From Caldimonas mangrovi (GTDB lineage Bacteria; Pseudomonadota; Gammaproteobacteria; Burkholderiales; Burkholderiaceae_C), in contig NZ_JAMKFE010000012.1 of the NCBI RefSeq assembly GCF_023721835.1, positions 1 to 64,000 on the forward strand: 64,000 bases of DNA, in the 5' to 3' direction. Numbering within the stretch: position 1 is the first letter of the stretch; each line of letters starts with the position of its first letter. Both the position numbers and the translations under genes were made by a program. This document shows, piece by piece, positions 8,720 to 17,577 of this stretch. A model generated the notes under the pieces. The model searched no databases. It was not told the origin of the DNA and saw nothing but the letters and a program-made list of their open reading frames with translations.

Positions 8720-10050
8720 TGAACAGCGCCGGCTACTCCCTGGCCACGCGCCTGTCCATGCAACTCGCCTTGCAGACGGCGCTCGGATTGGGCATGTTGT
8801 GCGCGGGCATCTTTGCGGCGACGCATTGGTCGTTTGCCGACAAGCAACGGGCGCACTTGGCGACGAAACTGGCCGCGACGATAGACGCAGCAGTTTCTGC
8901 CGAACGCGCCGGTGGCCTGGCGGAGATGCGCAGGCACCTGCAGGCTGCCGTTCCGCGCCGGGCCGGCACCTACCTGGAACTGCATGCCGCGAACGGCGAG
9001 CTGCTCTATCGGGATCCCGAAGTCCTTCAAAGCAGCTCGAAGGTCCAGCGTATGGGTTTTTCGCTGTCACTGAGCGCGGGCGAAGCGCAAGGCGTGCTTG
9101 CACTCGATATCACCGAGGATTCCCGCATGCTCGTGCGGCTGGCGTTGATCCTGGTTGCCGCGACGATGCTGGGCGGAATATCGGCAGGGATAGCGAGCGC
9201 CTGGAGGGTGCGCCGCACCCTGCAGCCACTGCGCACACTCGCCGACCAGACCCGAGCGATCTGCCCGGGTCGAATGGATCAGCGGCTGTCGCTGGCGGAG
9301 CCCATCGCGGAACTACAACCCTGGATCGACCAGTTCAATGCCATGCTGCGGCGGCTGGAGTCCGCCTATGTGCAGCTCGAGGCATTCAATGCCGACGTCG
9401 CCCACGAGCTGCGCACTCCCCTGGCGGCACTCATCGGGCACACCGAGGTGGCCTTGTCCCGGGAAGATCGCGCCGCCGAGGCGCTGCGCGAGACCTTGAC
9501 CGCGAACCTTGAAGAGCTGCAACGGCTCGCGGCCCTGGTGAGCGACATGCTTTTTCTGTCGCGCGCAGACCGGGGAGCAACGGCGAGACGCAGCGCTCCT
9601 GCCAGCTTGGCCGATCTGGTTCGTCAAGTCGTGGAGTTCCACGAGGCCGCATTGAGCGAAGCGCAACTGCGCGTTGATATCGAAGGTGACGCGAATGTCG
9701 CAGTGGATCAGGCGCTGTTCAAGCGTGCGGTTTCCAACCTGCTGGGCAACGCGACCCGATACGCCGTGAAGGGCTCTGCAATTGCGGTGCACATCGGCCT
9801 CGACGTTGGGCGGCGAGCGGAAATCCTGGTCGAGAACGCCGGGCCGGATGTCGATGCGCTGAGTGTCCCGCGGCTGTTCGACCGATTTTTCCGCACCGAC
9901 GAATCGCGCACGGACGGTCACCTGCATCACGGGCTCGGGCTGGCCATTGTGGCGGCCATCGCGCGCATGCATTCGGGGCATACGGTCGCTGTGTCGGGCG
10001 GGGGGCGTACCCGCATTGGCTTCGCGGTGGGCGAACCCGCCAAGCCCTGA
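8719..10050 (+). CDS. sensor histidine kinase, CusS/IrlS-like
   Basis: A 443-residue kinase with two membrane spans (about residues 15-37 and 140-162) around a periplasmic sensor region. A HAMP linker, the HisKA phospho-acceptor His229 in DVAHELRTPL, and a HATPase domain with an N box NLLGNATRYA and G box HHGLGLAIV follow. The domain layout matches heavy-metal sensor kinases. It is coupled to the regulator at 8039 by a 4-bp overlap, and that regulator is its likely partner. The ligand is not evident from sequence. Confidence 0.9.
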   Translation: MNSAGYSLATRLSMQLALQTALGLGMLCAGIFAATHWSFADKQRAHLATKLAATIDAAVSAERAGGLAEMRRHLQAAVPRRAGTYLELHAANGELLYRDPEVLQSSSKVQRMGFSLSLSAGEAQGVLALDITEDSRMLVRLALILVAATMLGGISAGIASAWRVRRTLQPLRTLADQTRAICPGRMDQRLSLAEPIAELQPWIDQFNAMLRRLESAYVQLEAFNADVAHELRTPLAALIGHTEVALSREDRAAEALRETLTANLEELQRLAALVSDMLFLSRADRGATARRSAPASLADLVRQVVEFHEAALSEAQLRVDIEGDANVAVDQALFKRAVSNLLGNATRYAVKGSAIAVHIGLDVGRRAEILVENAGPDVDALSVPRLFDRFFRTDESRTDGHLHHGLGLAIVAAIARMHSGHTVAVSGGGRTRIGFAVGEPAKP

Positions 10051-10112
10051 AACGTGCGGAAAGGAGGCGATGCATTCGGTGGCCAGGCGAGGCGCTGCCT
10101 CGGCGGGCCGTC

Positions 10113-10485
10113 TTACAACAACCGCTCCTCGACGTTGAAGTTCGCCAGATGGCGTATCAACGCCTGCGCCAGCTTGGGCAGCGGCGTGCGCGCCCGGTTG
10201 ACCACCTTGGTCTCGCGCCTGGCCCACTCGTCGGTCAGCGAGACGATCTGAAGTTTCATGGTGCGTGCATGCCGCAGCGCTGAAGAACGCGGAATGATGC
10301 CGATGCCGACGCCGGCTTCCACCAGCAGGCAGATGGACTCGAAGCTGCTGACCTGGATGCGGAAACTCAGGTTGCGGCCGATGGCGCGCGCCAGCGGCGG
10401 CAGCAAGCTGGCGAGCGCACTGCCTTCGGCCAGCGAGATGTGGTGCTCGTCCAGCGTCTCGACGAAGCGGGTCTGCGGACGTGCT
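10113..10485 (-). pseudogene. LysR-family regulator, C-terminal remnant
   Basis: About 120 residues of a LysR effector domain are intact to the natural stop. They include ISLAEGSALASLL, the SFESICLLVEAGVGIGIIP segment and a normal C-terminus. The DNA-binding half and the rest of the effector domain are missing. Reading upstream past about 10485 the frame stays open, but the residues become an antisense shadow of the Bug fragment on the other strand. The gene has therefore lost its 5' part at a junction near 10480-10505. Confidence 0.75.
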
Positions 10486-10988
10486 GCGAGCCGGTGGCCG
10501 TGCGGGCGGCCGGCTCGCTGGGTGCCGAGGTGGTGGCCAAGTCGCCGCCCGACGGCAACACGCTGTACTTCGGCGCCAGCCCCACGCTCACCATCAGCCC
10601 GCACGTCATCAAGGCGATGACGCTGGACCCGGCACGCGACCTCACGGCCGTCTCACCGGTGCTCAGCTATGCCAATGCGCTGGTCATCCACAAGGAGCTG
10701 CCGATCAGCAACCTGCAAGAGCTGATCGCGCACCCCAAGGCCCACCCGGGCAAGGTGTTCTACGGCTCGGCGGGCATGGGTGCGTCCAACCACCTGAGCG
10801 GCGAGCTGTTCGCCAAGCAGACCGGCACGCAGATGAACCACGTGCCCTACAAGGGCAACGCACCGGCCGTGACCGACGTGATCGCTTCCAACGGTGCGGC
10901 GGTGGCACTGGACGGCGCCATGGTCGACCGCCCCGTCATCCTGCGTGCGCAAGCCGTGCTGGCCCAGGCCGCCGCGCGCCCTTCCTGA
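10486..10988 (+). pseudogene. chimeric remnant: Bug/TctC receptor middle fused to CitE-like C-terminus
   Basis: The frame begins inside a Bug-type tricarboxylate-binding receptor (GSLGAEVVAKSPPDG, then TLYFGASPTLTISPH, through NHVPYKGNAPAVTDVIASN). It lacks the signal peptide and first strand. At about 10890 it switches in frame to ALDGAMVDRPVILRAQAVLAQA, the usual C-terminus of HpcH/CitE-type lyases. A normal Bug protein is about 320 residues, and only about 130 remain. The result looks like two deletions that fused three neighbours of an organic-acid or CoA operon. There is no start codon with a ribosome site, so it is probably not expressed. Confidence 0.7.
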
Positions 10989-11009
10989 TCCCAAGACCCG
11001 GAGACCCCG

Positions 11010-12167
11010 ATGATCCGCGATCCCGACACCCTCAATGCGCTGCTCGACAGCGTGCGTCGATTCGTCAAGGAACGGCTCGTTCCTGCCGAACACCTCGTCG
11101 CCGAGACCGACGAGATCCCCGACGACATCGTGGCCGACATGAAGGTTATGGGCCTGTTCGGGCTGACCGTCCCCGAGGCCTACGGCGGCCCGGGCGTGAC
11201 GATGGAAGAAGAGTCGCTGGTGATGTTCGAGATGGGCCGCACGTCGCCGGCCTTTCGCTCGCTGTTCGGCACCACGGTGGGCATCGGCTCGCAAGGCATC
11301 CTGATCGACGGCACCCCGGCGCAGAAGGACAAGTACCTGCCGATGCTGGCCAGCGGCGATCTGATCGCCTCCTTTGCGCTGACCGAGCCCGAAGCCGGCT
11401 CGGACGCCGCCTCGCTGCGCACCACGGCACGACGCGAAGGCGACCACTATGTCGTCAACGGCACCAAGCGCTTCATCACCAATGCGCCGCATGCCGGCCT
11501 TTTCACGCTGATGGCGCGCACCGACCCTCACAACAAGGGCGCCGGCGGCGTTTCGGCCTTCATCGTCGAGCACGGCACGCCAGGCATCACGATCGGCAAG
11601 CCCGACAAGAAGATGGGCCAGCGTGGCGCCCACACGGCCGACGTCATCTTCGACAACTGCCGCGTACCGGCTGCCAATTTGATCGGCGGCAAGGAAGGCA
11701 TGGGTTTCAAGACCGCGATGAAGGTGCTGGAGAAAGGCCGCATCCACATCGCCGCCATTTGCGTGGGCGTGGCCGAGCGCATGCTGGAGGACGCATTGGC
11801 CTACGCGATCGAGCGCAGGCAGTTCGGCCAGCCGATCGCCGAGTTCCAGCTGGTGCAGGCCATGCTGGCCGACAGCAAGGTGGAAACCTATGCCGCGCGC
11901 TGCATGGTGATCGACGCTGCACGCTGGCGCGACAACGGCGAGAACGTCTCGACCGAGGCCTCGTGCTGCAAGCTGTTCGCCTCCGAGATGTGCGGCCGGG
12001 TGGCCGACCGTGCGGTGCAGATTTTCGGCGGCGCGGGCTACGTGGCCGACCACGGCATCGAGCGCTTCTACCTCGACGTGCGGCTGTTCCGCCTGTACGA
12101 AGGCACCAGCCAGATCCAGCAACTGGTGATCGCGCGCAACATGATCCGCGAGGCCACGCAGGCCTGA
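11010..12167 (+). CDS. acyl-CoA dehydrogenase
   Basis: A 385-residue acyl-CoA dehydrogenase, the flavoprotein that introduces the alpha-beta double bond into acyl-CoA thioesters. The three family domains are complete. Motifs are FALTEPEAGSDAASLRT (flavin/substrate signature, about residue 125), RRQFGQPIAEFQ, the QIFGGAGYVADHGIERFYLD segment, and the C-terminal YEGTSQIQ, whose Glu is the usual catalytic base in this class. An ATG follows GGAG spaced about 9 nt away. The intact gene directly follows the chimeric remnant, so it is probably the surviving member of a partly deleted degradation operon. Confidence 0.92.
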   Translation: MIRDPDTLNALLDSVRRFVKERLVPAEHLVAETDEIPDDIVADMKVMGLFGLTVPEAYGGPGVTMEEESLVMFEMGRTSPAFRSLFGTTVGIGSQGILIDGTPAQKDKYLPMLASGDLIASFALTEPEAGSDAASLRTTARREGDHYVVNGTKRFITNAPHAGLFTLMARTDPHNKGAGGVSAFIVEHGTPGITIGKPDKKMGQRGAHTADVIFDNCRVPAANLIGGKEGMGFKTAMKVLEKGRIHIAAICVGVAERMLEDALAYAIERRQFGQPIAEFQLVQAMLADSKVETYAARCMVIDAARWRDNGENVSTEASCCKLFASEMCGRVADRAVQIFGGAGYVADHGIERFYLDVRLFRLYEGTSQIQQLVIARNMIREATQA

Positions 12168-12212
12168 CGGCGGCGGCGGCCGCCTTCGGGCAAGTGCGGC
12201 ACACTCCATGTC

Positions 12213-12239
12213 TGTCACAACGGGCCCGGCCCGTCCGTC
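12213..12239 (+). promoter_or_regulatory. ECF41-type promoter of the sigma factor gene
   Basis: TGTCACA at 12213-12219 and CGTC at 12236-12239, 16 nt apart, match the known ECF41 promoter format. The same pair with the same spacing precedes the neighbouring decarboxylase gene. It lies only 9 nt before the sigma factor ATG, which implies a very short mRNA leader and autoregulation. Confidence 0.8.
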
Positions 12240-12247
12240 TAGGCACC

Positions 12248-13126
12248 ATGGAACATGCTCCCGACCCCTTCGAGGCCTTGCGCCCCCGCCTGCACGGCAT
12301 TGCCTACCGCATGCTCGGCATCCGCGCCGATGCCGAAGACGTGCTGCAGGACGCCTGGCTGCGCTGGAGCGCGGTCGACAAGACCGGCCTGCAATCGGCC
12401 GAGGCGTGGCTGGTGACCGTGGTCACACGGCTGGCCATCGACCGGCTGCGCGCGGCCAAGGCCGAGCGCGAGGCCTACACCGGCTGGTGGCTGCCCGAGC
12501 CGATCGTCGAGGTCGACGAGCGCACGCCGGAGACGCTGGTGGAGATGGCGAGCAGCCTGTCGGTGGCCTTCCTGCACCTGCTGGAGCGACTGGGCCCCGA
12601 GGAACGCGCGGCCTTTCTGCTGAAGCAGGTGTTCGACTACGACTACGACGAGATCGCCGCGATGCTGGACAAGACCGAGCCCGCGGTGCGGCAGATGGTG
12701 CACCGCGCCGGCGAGCGGGTGCGCCGGGAACGGCCGCGCTTCGAGGTCTCGCGCGAGGCGCACCGCCGGCAGCTGGAACAATTCGTGCGCGCCGCGCACA
12801 GCGGCAGCCGCGATGCGATACGCGCGTTGCTGTCGGAAGAAATCGCGTCGATCGGTGACGGCGGTGGCAAGGCCGCCGCCGTCGCAACCCCCCTCCAAGG
12901 GCGCGACCGGGTCACCAACCTGTTCTGGGCGCATTTCCTCAGGCTGGGCGAACGGCTGCGCTACCGGGTCGCGTCGATCAACGGCGAGCCGGGGTTGCTG
13001 CGCTATGTGGACGGCGTGCTCGAATCGGCGATGGCGGTCGAGACCGACGGCGAGCGCCTCGTCACCATCTATGCGATCCGCAACCCGGACAAGCTGGCAC
13101 GCATCGACGCACAAATTTCTGCCTGA
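12248..13126 (+). CDS. ECF41-family RNA polymerase sigma factor with SnoaL-like C-terminal domain
   Basis: A 292-residue extracytoplasmic-function sigma factor. Region 2 (residues 8-75) includes GIAYRMLG and EDVLQDAWLRW. The WLPEP linker motif is at residues 81-85. Region 4 (about 105-160) includes FDYDYDEIAAML. A C-terminal SnoaL-like domain carries the DGGGK motif at 204-208. WLPEP plus DGGGK is diagnostic of the ECF41 group, where the C-terminal domain modulates activity in place of an anti-sigma factor (family knowledge). Its target, a carboxymuconolactone decarboxylase gene, follows in the usual ECF41 arrangement. Confidence 0.93.
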   Translation: MEHAPDPFEALRPRLHGIAYRMLGIRADAEDVLQDAWLRWSAVDKTGLQSAEAWLVTVVTRLAIDRLRAAKAEREAYTGWWLPEPIVEVDERTPETLVEMASSLSVAFLHLLERLGPEERAAFLLKQVFDYDYDEIAAMLDKTEPAVRQMVHRAGERVRRERPRFEVSREAHRRQLEQFVRAAHSGSRDAIRALLSEEIASIGDGGGKAAAVATPLQGRDRVTNLFWAHFLRLGERLRYRVASINGEPGLLRYVDGVLESAMAVETDGERLVTIYAIRNPDKLARIDAQISA

Positions 13127-13130
13127 GGGC

Positions 13131-13157
13131 TGTCACAACGGGCGGGCGACGGGCGTC
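13131..13157 (+). promoter_or_regulatory. ECF41-type promoter of the decarboxylase gene
   Basis: TGTCACA at 13131-13137 and CGTC at 13154-13157, 16 nt apart, are identical in elements and spacing to the copy before the sigma factor. Shared flanking bases (ACGGGC after the -35) strengthen the match. It sits 48 bp upstream of the GTG start at 13206, so this gene is the predicted ECF41 target. Confidence 0.85.
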
Positions 13158-13205
13158 TTGCACTTGAAGCACGTCGCTTCCAGGCAAGCAAGAAAGGAAA
13201 CACCC

Positions 13206-13676
13206 GTGAGCTCTCATGAACCCCGTCTCGACTACCAGGCCCTCGCACCCAAAGCCATGAAGGCGCTCGGGACGCTGTCCTACGTGGCCGCGTCCGCACT
13301 CGACCTGCGCCTGCGCGAGCTGGTGAACCTGCGCATCTCGCAGATCAACGGCTGCGCCTTCTGCATCGACATGCACTGGGCCGCGCTGGTACGCGAAGGC
13401 GTCGACCCCCGGCATGTGAACGCAGTCGCCGGCTGGCGCGAAGCGCACCGCTTCTTCAGCGACCGTGATCGCGCGGCGCTCAACTGGGCGGAAGCGCTGA
13501 ACGCGGTGCCGCACCGCACGCCGAGCGACGCCGACTTCGAGCAGGTGCGGCGCCACTTCACCGACGCCGAGATCGCCGAACTCAGCTTCGCGGTGGGTGC
13601 CATCCGCACATGGAACATGCTCAACGCGGGCTTTCAGACGCCGGTGCCTGAAACGCCTTACGCGGCCGGTCACTGA
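13206..13676 (+). CDS. carboxymuconolactone decarboxylase / AhpD-like protein
   Basis: A 156-residue CMD-family protein with the AhpD-type redox motif CAFCIDMH (the CxxC pair followed by a His) around residues 55-62, then the WREAHRFFSDRDRAALNWAEA region typical of the family. Such proteins act as alkylhydroperoxidases or gamma-carboxymuconolactone-like decarboxylases, and here an oxidative role linked to ECF41 is likely. The GTG start is supported by AAAGGA upstream and gives a natural N-terminus. The 3' end overlaps the convergent histidine kinase gene by 7 bp. Confidence 0.9.
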   Translation: MSSHEPRLDYQALAPKAMKALGTLSYVAASALDLRLRELVNLRISQINGCAFCIDMHWAALVREGVDPRHVNAVAGWREAHRFFSDRDRAALNWAEALNAVPHRTPSDADFEQVRRHFTDAEIAELSFAVGAIRTWNMLNAGFQTPVPETPYAAGH

Positions 13677-14965
13677 CGCACAGCCGCGGCGGTCGACGGA
13701 ACCACCAACTGCGCTTCGAGGCCGCCGCCGGGCCGGTTTTTCAGGTGCAGCTCCGCGCCGATCGCGTGGCTCAGGCGTTCGGCAATCGCCAGCCCGAGGC
13801 CGCTGCCGCCGGTGTCGCGGCTGCGCGACTCCTCCAGCCGGCGGAACGGTTGTTTCATCTCGGCGAGGCGGGCCTCGGGGATGCCGGGGCCTCGGTCCAG
13901 CACCGTGATGTGCACCGCTGCGGCCTCGATCGTCATCCGCACCTCGGCCGCACCCGCGTGCTTCACGGCGTTGTCGAGCAGGTTCGAGACGATGCGCCTC
14001 AGTGCCAGTGGGCGCGTGTTCAGCGTGACCACGCTGCCGGCGTCGAAGCGCACCACGTGGCCATCGTCGACGAAGTCGCAGACCAGCGTATCGAGCAGTG
14101 CATGCAGGTCGACCGCCTGCGACGGCTCTTCGGCCGCGTGGGCCGTGCGCGCGTAGGCCAGTCCTTCTTCGACCAGGCTCTGCATGTGAGACAGGTCGGC
14201 CTGCAGGCGCCTCCTTGCAGCGGCGTCCGCGAGCAGATCGGTGCGCACGCGCATGCGTGTAATCGGCGTCTGCAGGTCGTGCGACACCGCCGCCAGGATG
14301 TGCAGGCGCTCGCGCATCTGTTCGGCGATGCGGTGCTGCATCGCGTTGAAGGCGGCGGCCGCCTCGCGGACTTCGCGTGGGCCATCTTCCGGCAGCGGCC
14401 GCACCAGGTTCGCGTCGCGCGCGAGCAACCGCGCCGCCTGCCCCAGCCGGGCCAGCGGGCGCGTGGCCTGGCGCACGGCCCACCAGGTGCACGCGCCGAC
14501 GATCAGCAGTTGAAGCAGCAGCAGGCCGGCCGTGCGCGCCGTGACCGCACGCGCCGGCGGCTGCAGTTGCAGGGAGACCGCGCTGCCGTCAGCCAGGCGC
14601 AGCGCCATGGCCCACCCGCCGCCCGGCAGAGTTTCGACGGCCTGCACGCGATCTGCACCGACGGTGGACGCGATGTCTGCCGTCAGCGCGGTACGGGCCT
14701 GCGGTGCGCCCGAAGGTGCCGGGGCGCCGAGGACCCATCGGTAGTTCGGACGCGCCAGGCGCTGCAGCCATGCGGAGCGCTCATCGGCGGGCACCCGTTC
14801 CAGGATGGCCAGCGACGAGGCCACGTCGCGCGCGACATAGCCGGACATCATGCTGTCGACCAGGTGCCGCTTTTCCTGCTGCACCGCCCAGTACGACAGC
14901 CCGTAGGCGGCCGCCAGCCCCGCCAGCAGGATCGCGACGACGCGCGCGAACAGGCTGCGCATCAC
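13670..14965 (-). CDS. sensor histidine kinase
   Basis: A 431-residue membrane kinase. The first span is at residues 5-25 and the second at about 150-170, with a periplasmic sensor between them. HAMP and HisKA follow, with phospho-acceptor His229 in AVSHDLQTPITRMR. The HATPase domain has NLLDNAVKHA and the DTGGSGLGLAIAERL G box. The SHDLQTPI form of the H box is common in EnvZ-like betaproteobacterial kinases. It overlaps the upstream response regulator by 4 bp. The signal is unknown. Confidence 0.88.
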   Translation of the reverse strand: MMRSLFARVVAILLAGLAAAYGLSYWAVQQEKRHLVDSMMSGYVARDVASSLAILERVPADERSAWLQRLARPNYRWVLGAPAPSGAPQARTALTADIASTVGADRVQAVETLPGGGWAMALRLADGSAVSLQLQPPARAVTARTAGLLLLQLLIVGACTWWAVRQATRPLARLGQAARLLARDANLVRPLPEDGPREVREAAAAFNAMQHRIAEQMRERLHILAAVSHDLQTPITRMRVRTDLLADAAARRRLQADLSHMQSLVEEGLAYARTAHAAEEPSQAVDLHALLDTLVCDFVDDGHVVRFDAGSVVTLNTRPLALRRIVSNLLDNAVKHAGAAEVRMTIEAAAVHITVLDRGPGIPEARLAEMKQPFRRLEESRSRDTGGSGLGLAIAERLSHAIGAELHLKNRPGGGLEAQLVVPSTAAAVRQ

Positions 14966-15702
14966 GGCCCGCCCCCGACGCCCTCGACCGCGGCACAGAA
15001 GACGTAGCCCTCGTTGCGGACGGTCTTGATGTAGCGCGGCTCGCGTGCGTCGTCGCGCAGACGCTGCCGCAGCCGGCTCACCAGCAGGTCGATCGAGCGG
15101 TCGAACGGATCGGCTTCGCGACCCTGGGTGAGGTTGAGCAGCTGGTCGCGGTTGAGCACGCGCTGTGCCTGTTCGAGCAACACGTGCAGCAAGCGGTATT
15201 CGCCGCCGGTCAGCGGCACCAGCGTGCCGGCAGGGTCCAGCAGGTGGCGTGCCGTGGTGTCGAGCTGCCAGCCATCGAAGGACAGCGTTCGTGGCGACGG
15301 CCGGTGCCGAAGGTTGGGCGGCAGCATGCGTGTGCGACGCAGCACGGCCTTGATGCGCGCAAGCAGCTCGCGCGTCGCGAAAGGCTTGGCGAGGTAGTCG
15401 TCGGCCCCCATTTCCAGCCCCAGCACCCGGTCGGCCTCCTCGCCGCGCGCCGACAGCATCAACACCGGCAGGTGCTCGCTGCCACGGCCGCGCAGGTCAC
15501 GGCACAGGGCCAGGCCGTCCTCGCCGGGCAACATCACGTCGAGCACGACCAGGTCGACACCGCCCTGCGCCAGCACCTGCCGCATCTCGCGCGCATGCGC
15601 CGCGGTGCTGACGCGGTAGCCCGCGCCTTGCAGGTAGTCGCGCAGCAGCACCAGCAACTGCCGGTCGTCGTCGACGAGCAATACGTGGTCGGGTCTTTCC
15701 AT
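14962..15702 (-). CDS. OmpR-family response regulator
   Basis: A 246-residue regulator with a receiver domain (LLVDDDRQ, the Asp in LVVLDVMLPGEDG, the Lys in YLAKPF) and a C-terminal winged helix (LTGGEYRLLHVLLEQ through VRNEGYVFCAAVEG). I chose the ATG at 15702, which places the receiver at the N-terminus. A longer frame upstream is not family-like. It is the first gene of a two-gene operon with the kinase and is divergent from the DUF2147 gene, whose promoter it may control. Confidence 0.88.
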   Translation of the reverse strand: MERPDHVLLVDDDRQLLVLLRDYLQGAGYRVSTAAHAREMRQVLAQGGVDLVVLDVMLPGEDGLALCRDLRGRGSEHLPVLMLSARGEEADRVLGLEMGADDYLAKPFATRELLARIKAVLRRTRMLPPNLRHRPSPRTLSFDGWQLDTTARHLLDPAGTLVPLTGGEYRLLHVLLEQAQRVLNRDQLLNLTQGREADPFDRSIDLLVSRLRQRLRDDAREPRYIKTVRNEGYVFCAAVEGVGGGP

Positions 15703-15866
15703 CGATGGGCACCTTAGCGGCCGAAGCAGCCGGCCGCCGGCTGCTTTGTATCGCACTTTGTCCGGCGTGCCGGCGCATACACGGCGATGCACACCGGCGC
15801 CGCAGCGGACACACGGCCGATACACGGCCCCGCTGCAATGCAGGCGTCGTCCCACTGGAGCTCACC

Positions 15867-16364
15867 ATGCCTGCCTTCTTCCATCGCCTCCTCCATCCCG
15901 CCCTCACGCTGACCGTCCTGCTGGCCGCGGCCACCTGCGCCGTCTCGGCCCAGCCCGGGGCACCGGACCCGCGCGGCAGCTGGCTCACTGCCAGCGGCAA
16001 CTTCGAGGTCGAGGTCGCCCCTTGCGGTGCCGCGCTGTGCGGAACGGTCGTCAAGGTGATCGCCAACCACTCGATGAGCCGCCCCGGCGAGGACATGAAA
16101 CCCGCCGACCCCCGCCCTGCCCTCGGCATGCGGCTGCTGACCGGCTTCGAGCCCACCGAGACGGCCGTGGTGCAAGACGGGGGGCCGCCGGTGCCGGTCG
16201 AGTGGAGGGGCGAGATCTACAACCGGGAAAACGGCAAGACCTACCGCTGCCTGATGTCGCTGGGCACCTCCGGCCACCTCGTGCTGCGTGGCTACGTCGG
16301 GTTGCCGCTCTTCGGCCGCACGCAGCTCTGGCAGCGCGTCGCACCGCCGCCCGCCGCGCAATGA
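15867..16364 (+). CDS. DUF2147-family exported protein
   Basis: A 165-residue protein with an N-terminal signal peptide (hydrophobic about residues 8-26, cleavage near AVSAQ) and a DUF2147-like body. The body starts DPRGSWLTASGNFEVEVAPCG and includes GEIYNRENGKTYRC and LRGYVGLPLFGRTQLWQR, the family's lipocalin-like small-molecule-binding pattern. Two Cys may form a disulfide. The function of DUF2147 proteins is not settled. A GGAG sits about 7 nt before the ATG. The next gene starts 13 bp downstream, and co-transcription with the disulfide-related CcdA-TlpA fusion is likely. Confidence 0.82.
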   Translation: MPAFFHRLLHPALTLTVLLAAATCAVSAQPGAPDPRGSWLTASGNFEVEVAPCGAALCGTVVKVIANHSMSRPGEDMKPADPRPALGMRLLTGFEPTETAVVQDGGPPVPVEWRGEIYNRENGKTYRCLMSLGTSGHLVLRGYVGLPLFGRTQLWQRVAPPPAAQ

Positions 16365-16377
16365 CACGGAGCCCTCC

Positions 16378-17577
16378 ATGCTGAACTGGACCCTCGCCGC
16401 GGCTGCCGGGGCGGCCACAGTGGCCAGCCCCTGCGTGCTGCCGATGCTGCCGCTGCTGCTGGGCGCCACCGTCGGCGAGCACGACCGACGGCGACCGCTG
16501 TACATCGTCATCGGCTTCGTGCTGTCGTTCGTGCTGGTTGCGTCCGCATTCGGCGCCGCGGCCCAGGTCTTCGGGGTGTCGCACGATGCCGTGCGGCAGG
16601 CCGGCGCCGGGCTGCTGGTCGCCGCCGGAGCCCTGATGCTGTGGCCCCGCGCGACCGAGCGGGTGGCGCTGTGGCTGGGGCCGGTGGCCGCCTGGGGCCA
16701 CCGCCTCGCGCCCCCGGGCCAGGGCCGGGGCGCAGCCGCGGCCCTGGTGCTCGGCGCCAGCCTGGGAGCGGTGTGGACGCCGTGCGCGGGGCCCGTGCTC
16801 GCCTCCATCCTCGCGCTGGTCGCCACGGCCGACACGCCGGCCGCTGCCGCGCCGCTGCTGGCCGCCTATGCGCTCGGCGCCGCGCTGCCGATGCTGGCGA
16901 TCGCCTATGGCGGGCAAGCCGCGACGACGATGCTGCGCCCGGTACTGCGGCATGCGGAACTGATCCGGCGCGTGTTCGGCGTGATGGTGATGGCCGTCGG
17001 GGTGGCGATGCTCGGCCGCTGGGACGTGCAGGCGATCGCCTGGGCCACGCAATGGGCCGCGGCGCCATACGTCGGCGCACCGGACGAAGCCGACCGCACG
17101 CCGGCGGCCGCCGGAGAGCCGGCTCCGGAATTCGCGGGCATCGACCATTGGCTCAACAGCGCACCGCTGACGATGGCGCAACTGCACGGCAAGGTGGTGC
17201 TGGTGGACTTCTGGACCCACGGTTGCGTGAACTGCATCCGCACGGTGCCGCATGTCGAGCGGTGGCACCGGATGTACGCGAACCAGGGGCTGGTCGTCGT
17301 CGGCGTGCACACGCCCGAGTTCGGCTACGAACGCCCGTTGGAGGCGCTTCAGGGCGCGGTGCGACGCTACGGCCTGACCTACCCGATCGCCCAGGACAAC
17401 AGCTATCGCACCTGGTCGGCCTATCGCAACCGTTACTGGCCGGCGCACTACCTCATCGACCGCGAGGGGCGGATCGTCTACCGCCACTTCGGCGAAGGGG
17501 GCGAGCGGGAGACCGAACGCCGCATTCGGGAGCTGCTGGCGCCACGAGACGCCGGGCAGAACGGGCGGCCGGGCTGA
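16378..17577 (+). CDS. CcdA-TlpA fusion (DipZ-like) thiol-disulfide protein
   Basis: A 399-residue fusion. Residues 1-215 form a CcdA/DsbD-like membrane domain with about six spans and the two redox Cys in ASPCVLPMLP and VWTPCAGP. Residues 240-385 form a periplasmic TlpA-like thioredoxin domain with the CxxC motif HGCVNCIRTVPH. Such DipZ-type proteins move reducing power across the membrane to an attached periplasmic thioredoxin, for cytochrome c or disulfide maintenance (family knowledge). The protein lacks the C-terminal carbohydrate-binding domain of longer DipZ proteins. Confidence 0.88.
   Translation: MLNWTLAAAAGAATVASPCVLPMLPLLLGATVGEHDRRRPLYIVIGFVLSFVLVASAFGAAAQVFGVSHDAVRQAGAGLLVAAGALMLWPRATERVALWLGPVAAWGHRLAPPGQGRGAAAALVLGASLGAVWTPCAGPVLASILALVATADTPAAAAPLLAAYALGAALPMLAIAYGGQAATTMLRPVLRHAELIRRVFGVMVMAVGVAMLGRWDVQAIAWATQWAAAPYVGAPDEADRTPAAAGEPAPEFAGIDHWLNSAPLTMAQLHGKVVLVDFWTHGCVNCIRTVPHVERWHRMYANQGLVVVGVHTPEFGYERPLEALQGAVRRYGLTYPIAQDNSYRTWSAYRNRYWPAHYLIDREGRIVYRHFGEGGERETERRIRELLAPRDAGQNGRPG

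Noticed and set aside
10481-12167. Continuation of the sigma factor frame upstream to 10481
   Set aside because: This part is out of frame with the acyl-CoA dehydrogenase motifs and has Arg/Gly/Pro-rich nonsense composition; the sigma factor starts at 12248.
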